This document shows positions 61,494 through 64,000 of a stretch of 64,000 nt of DNA, one piece after another. Origin of the DNA: Heyndrickxia coagulans 36D1 (GTDB lineage Bacteria; Bacillota; Bacilli; Bacillales; Bacillaceae_C); NCBI RefSeq assembly GCF_000169195.2, contig NC_016023.1, forward strand, positions 2,790,001 to 2,854,000, written 5' to 3'. Both the position numbers and the translations under genes were made by a program. Numbering within the stretch: position 1 is the first letter of the stretch; every line of letters begins with the position of its first letter. The notes beneath the pieces are model-generated. The model did no database searches and had not been told where the DNA came from. It was given only the letters and a program-made list of their open reading frames with translations.

Positions 61494-62318
61494 ATGTATG
61501 CCGTATGGACGGACAGACTGCATGAAGGCATGATTTTGCTTTATGCAGCCAGTATTTTGCTTTATTTTCTTGACTTTCTCCACCGGAACCGGAAGGCTAA
61601 CAAGGCTGCCTTCCGTTTTCTTTCCGTTGTCTGGGCATTGCAGACGGTTATATTTATTTTGTACATGGCTCACACCAGACGGTTCCCGGTCTTGACATTG
61701 TCTGAGGGGCTTTATTTTTATGCATGGGCATTGCTGACGCTGTCTCTGGCCCTGAACCGCCTGCTGCGCGTTGACTTTACCGTGTTTTTTACAAATGTCA
61801 TCGGCTTTTTTATCATGACGGTCCACGCTTTTGCCCCGGAGAAGGTCTCACAAGGGGCAGGAAGAATGGTATCGGAACTTTTGCTCATGCATATTACGAT
61901 GACGCTGATTGCTTATGTGCTGTTTTCCCTGTCCTTTGTCTTTTCCGTTCTGTATTTATTACAATATAAGTGGCTGAAGGAAAAGAAATGGAGCCACAGA
62001 ATCTGGCGCCTGAATGACCTTGCAAAACTGGAGCGGCTTTCGAAATGGATGAATGCCATTGCGGTCCCGGTCCTTTTGCTCGGGCTGATTCTCGGGCTAT
62101 GGTGGGCATACTTGCGGCTTCCGGCCATTCACTGGCTTGATCCGAAAATTGTCGGGTCGTTTGTCGTGCTGCTTGTATACAGTTTTCTCCTGTATGGGGG
62201 CGAACGCCGCCACATGTTCGGAAAAACACTGGCTTATTGGAATATGGCTGCTTTTTTAATCATTTTGATTAACTTTTTTCTAATTACAGGATTATCGGAT
62301 TTTCATTTGTATTATTAG
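61494..62318 (+). CDS. hemX: HemX membrane protein (CcsA-like fold)
   Basis: 274 residues with eight hydrophobic segments. Conserved motifs include LTLSEGLYFYAWALL and the histidine-containing helices near ELLLMHITMTLIAYVLFSL, typical of the cytochrome c assembly (CcsA/HemX) family. In B. subtilis HemX lowers HemA levels. GGGGAG ribosome site, 15 bp after hemA. Confidence 0.93.
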   Translation: MYAVWTDRLHEGMILLYAASILLYFLDFLHRNRKANKAAFRFLSVVWALQTVIFILYMAHTRRFPVLTLSEGLYFYAWALLTLSLALNRLLRVDFTVFFTNVIGFFIMTVHAFAPEKVSQGAGRMVSELLLMHITMTLIAYVLFSLSFVFSVLYLLQYKWLKEKKWSHRIWRLNDLAKLERLSKWMNAIAVPVLLLGLILGLWWAYLRLPAIHWLDPKIVGSFVVLLVYSFLLYGGERRHMFGKTLAYWNMAAFLIILINFFLITGLSDFHLYY

Positions 62319-62330
62319 GAGGATTGCCGG

Positions 62331-63263
62331 ATGAGAACAATTGTCGTAGGGTCGAGGCGGAGCAAACTTGCCCTGACGCAGACGAAATGGGTGGTGGCGA
62401 AGCTTGAACAGCTCGGACTGCCTTTTCGTTTTGAAATCAGGGAAATCACCACAAAAGGCGATAAAGTGCTCGATGTCACCCTGTCCAAAGTCGGCGGGAA
62501 AGGCCTGTTTGTGAAAGAAATTGAAGATGCCATGTTGAATCATGAAATTGACATGGCTGTACATAGCATGAAGGACGTGCCGGCTGTGCTTCCGGACGGG
62601 CTTGTGATCGGCTGCATTCCGGAACGTGAAGATGTCCGGGATGCCTTGATTTCCAAAAACGGCACCCCTTTTTCCAGCCTTAAGGAAGGGGCGGTTGTCG
62701 GGACAAGCAGCCTCCGCCGCGGCGCCCAGCTGCTTGCTGTAAGAAGCGATATCCGCATTAAGTCTGTTCGCGGCAATATTGATACAAGGCTGGAAAAATT
62801 AAAAAACGGGGATTACGATGCGATCGTCCTCGCGGCAGCCGGTTTAAAACGGATGGGCTGGAGTGCGGATACCGTCACCGAATTTTTTGATCCGGATATT
62901 TGCCTGCCTGCAATCGGGCAGGGCGCGCTCGCTGTCGAATGCCGCGCCGATGACGGGGAACTGCTCGATGCGCTCCGGAAGCTCGACAGCGCAGAAACGG
63001 CGGAAACGGTAAAGGCGGAGCGCGTCTTCCTTGATAAAATGGAAGGCGGCTGCCAGGTACCGATTGCCGGCCTTGCGAAGAAAACGGCAGAAGGCATTTC
63101 CCTCACTGCCCTTGTCGCTTCCCCTGATGGCAAAACGGTATATAAAGAAACGGTTGTCTCCCACAACCCGGTAACGGCCGGAGAAAAGGCGGCAGATATT
63201 TTAAGCCGGCAAGGGGCAAAGGCGCTGATTGAACAAGTGAAAGCGGAGCTCGGGCAGTCATGA
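62331..63263 (+). CDS. hemC: Hydroxymethylbilane synthase (porphobilinogen deaminase)
   Basis: 310 residues. N-terminal [58 protein letters not shown] and the C-terminal dipyrromethane-binding Cys in [11 protein letters not shown] are all present. It joins four porphobilinogen units. GGAGG ribosome site. Its TGA overlaps the hemD ATG. Confidence 0.97.
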   Translation: MRTIVVGSRRSKLALTQTKWVVAKLEQLGLPFRFEIREITTKGDKVLDVTLSKVGGKGLFVKEIEDAMLNHEIDMAVHSMKDVPAVLPDGLVIGCIPEREDVRDALISKNGTPFSSLKEGAVVGTSSLRRGAQLLAVRSDIRIKSVRGNIDTRLEKLKNGDYDAIVLAAAGLKRMGWSADTVTEFFDPDICLPAIGQGALAVECRADDGELLDALRKLDSAETAETVKAERVFLDKMEGGCQVPIAGLAKKTAEGISLTALVASPDGKTVYKETVVSHNPVTAGEKAADILSRQGAKALIEQVKAELGQS

Positions 63264-64000
63264 CGGCAAATGGGCCTTTAAGCGGGAAAAATATCCTGAT
63301 CACAAGAGGCGGAAAAGACGGCGAAAAGCTCGCCGCACAAATTGAAGCGCTCGGCGGCACCCCTTTTGTCGTCCCGATGGTTTCCTTCCGTGCATATGCC
63401 GACCTGTCCGCATCTGTATTTTTGCGAAAACTCTCGGCATACGACTGGGTTGTGTTTACAAGCAAAAACGGGGTCCGTTATTTTTTGGAAGCATGCAGCC
63501 GTGCGGGTATAGCATGTGAGCATTTGAACATAAACTGGGCAGCTGTGGGAAAAAAGACGGCTGCCTGTATGGAACAGTCCGGTTTAAAGGTTTCTTTTGC
63601 GCCCCGGAAGTTTACGGCAAAAGATTTTGCCCGGGAATTTTTGCGGAGCGGACACCGGGCAAGCCGCGTCCTTCTCCCGAAAGGAAACTTGGCCGGGACA
63701 GAAATTGCGGATTTTCTAAGAAAAAGCGGTATAATAGCAGAGGAATGGATTGTCTATGAGACGTATATGCCGGAGGGGGCAAAAGAAAAGCTTACCCGTT
63801 TGCTCGGGCGGGAGCACATCGATTTTGCTCTGTTTTTAAGCCCGTCCGCCTTCCGCCATTTTAAAGGCGCGCTTGAAGAAAGCGGCATGGATATCGCTGG
63901 GCTTTCAACCCGGATCGCAGTCATCGGCCCTTCAACCAGGCAGGCAGTGGAAAAAGCCGGCAGCCGTGCAGCGGTTTGCCCGGATGAATACACCGTCGAG
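63260..64000 (+). CDS. hemD: Uroporphyrinogen-III synthase, 3'-truncated by the window
   Basis: 247 codons are visible and the frame is open at the edge. The two alternating lobes begin [20 protein letters not shown] and carry [29 protein letters not shown] and the second-lobe [14 protein letters not shown] and [16 protein letters not shown]. It closes hydroxymethylbilane to uroporphyrinogen III. The ATG overlaps the hemC stop (TCATGA). Confidence 0.93.
   Translation, partial: MTANGPLSGKNILITRGGKDGEKLAAQIEALGGTPFVVPMVSFRAYADLSASVFLRKLSAYDWVVFTSKNGVRYFLEACSRAGIACEHLNINWAAVGKKTAACMEQSGLKVSFAPRKFTAKDFAREFLRSGHRASRVLLPKGNLAGTEIADFLRKSGIIAEEWIVYETYMPEGAKEKLTRLLGREHIDFALFLSPSAFRHFKGALEESGMDIAGLSTRIAVIGPSTRQAVEKAGSRAAVCPDEYTVE

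Overview
The window is chromosomal DNA from a spore-forming member of the Bacillaceae. The sporulation genes (sspI, gerE, gerM, lonB, two pairs of CotF-like coat proteins), many TTG and GTG starts behind strong GGAGG-type ribosome sites, a T-box, a lysine riboswitch and a preQ1 riboswitch all point that way. From about 12 kb to the end the gene order closely follows the Bacillus subtilis stretch sspI-ysgA-pheST to hemAXCD. Moderate GC content and divergence from B. subtilis suggest a Weizmannia/Heyndrickxia coagulans-like species; this species guess is inference only.

Layout. 0-8 kb: the N-terminus of a chemotaxis receptor, an FMN reductase, a ketopantoate reductase-like enzyme, queC behind a preQ1 riboswitch, a PadR regulator with its HAAS membrane partner, and a heme-related divergent pair (hmoA operon and a DUF4405 membrane protein) separated by tandem palindromic operators. 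7.8-11.7 kb: a decayed gene, an IS110/IS1111-type element with a premature amber codon, and an IS4-superfamily element that has jumped in right after the start of a small gene. 12-24 kb: sspI, ysgA, T-box-pheST, rnhC, zapA, cvpA, polX, mutS2. 24-31.6 kb: a fatty acid degradation block (lcfA, fadR, fadB, etfBA) with FadR and CcpA sites, then trxA and uvrC. 31.6-38.7 kb: L-box-lysC (with an internal beta-subunit start), yslB, sdhCAB, a thioesterase and gerE. 38.7-49.7 kb is the most rearranged part: a membrane-protein block, a one-spacer CRISPR-like array, ysmB, racE, a CotF/AdhB coat cluster, gerM, rdgB, ysnB (rph is missing at its usual place), tRNA-Arg and a small AT-rich remnant island. 49.7-64 kb: ysoA, tig, clpX, lonB, lonA, ysxC, ysxD and hemAXCD, with hemD cut by the window edge. 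The ilv-leu operon that precedes ysoA in B. subtilis is absent.

The most unusual structure is a set of three intergenic arrays (about 1551-2197, 5704-5890, 17319-17545) made of inverted repeats at an almost exact 52-bp period, or five turns of B-DNA. Two arrays share a sequence family. The third has unrelated palindromes but the same period, so spacing seems to be what is kept. Other points of interest are foldback sequestration of the transposase ribosome sites in both insertion sequences, upstream ORFs overlapping the starts of sdhC and clpX, and a likely guide-RNA region in the IS1111-type element.
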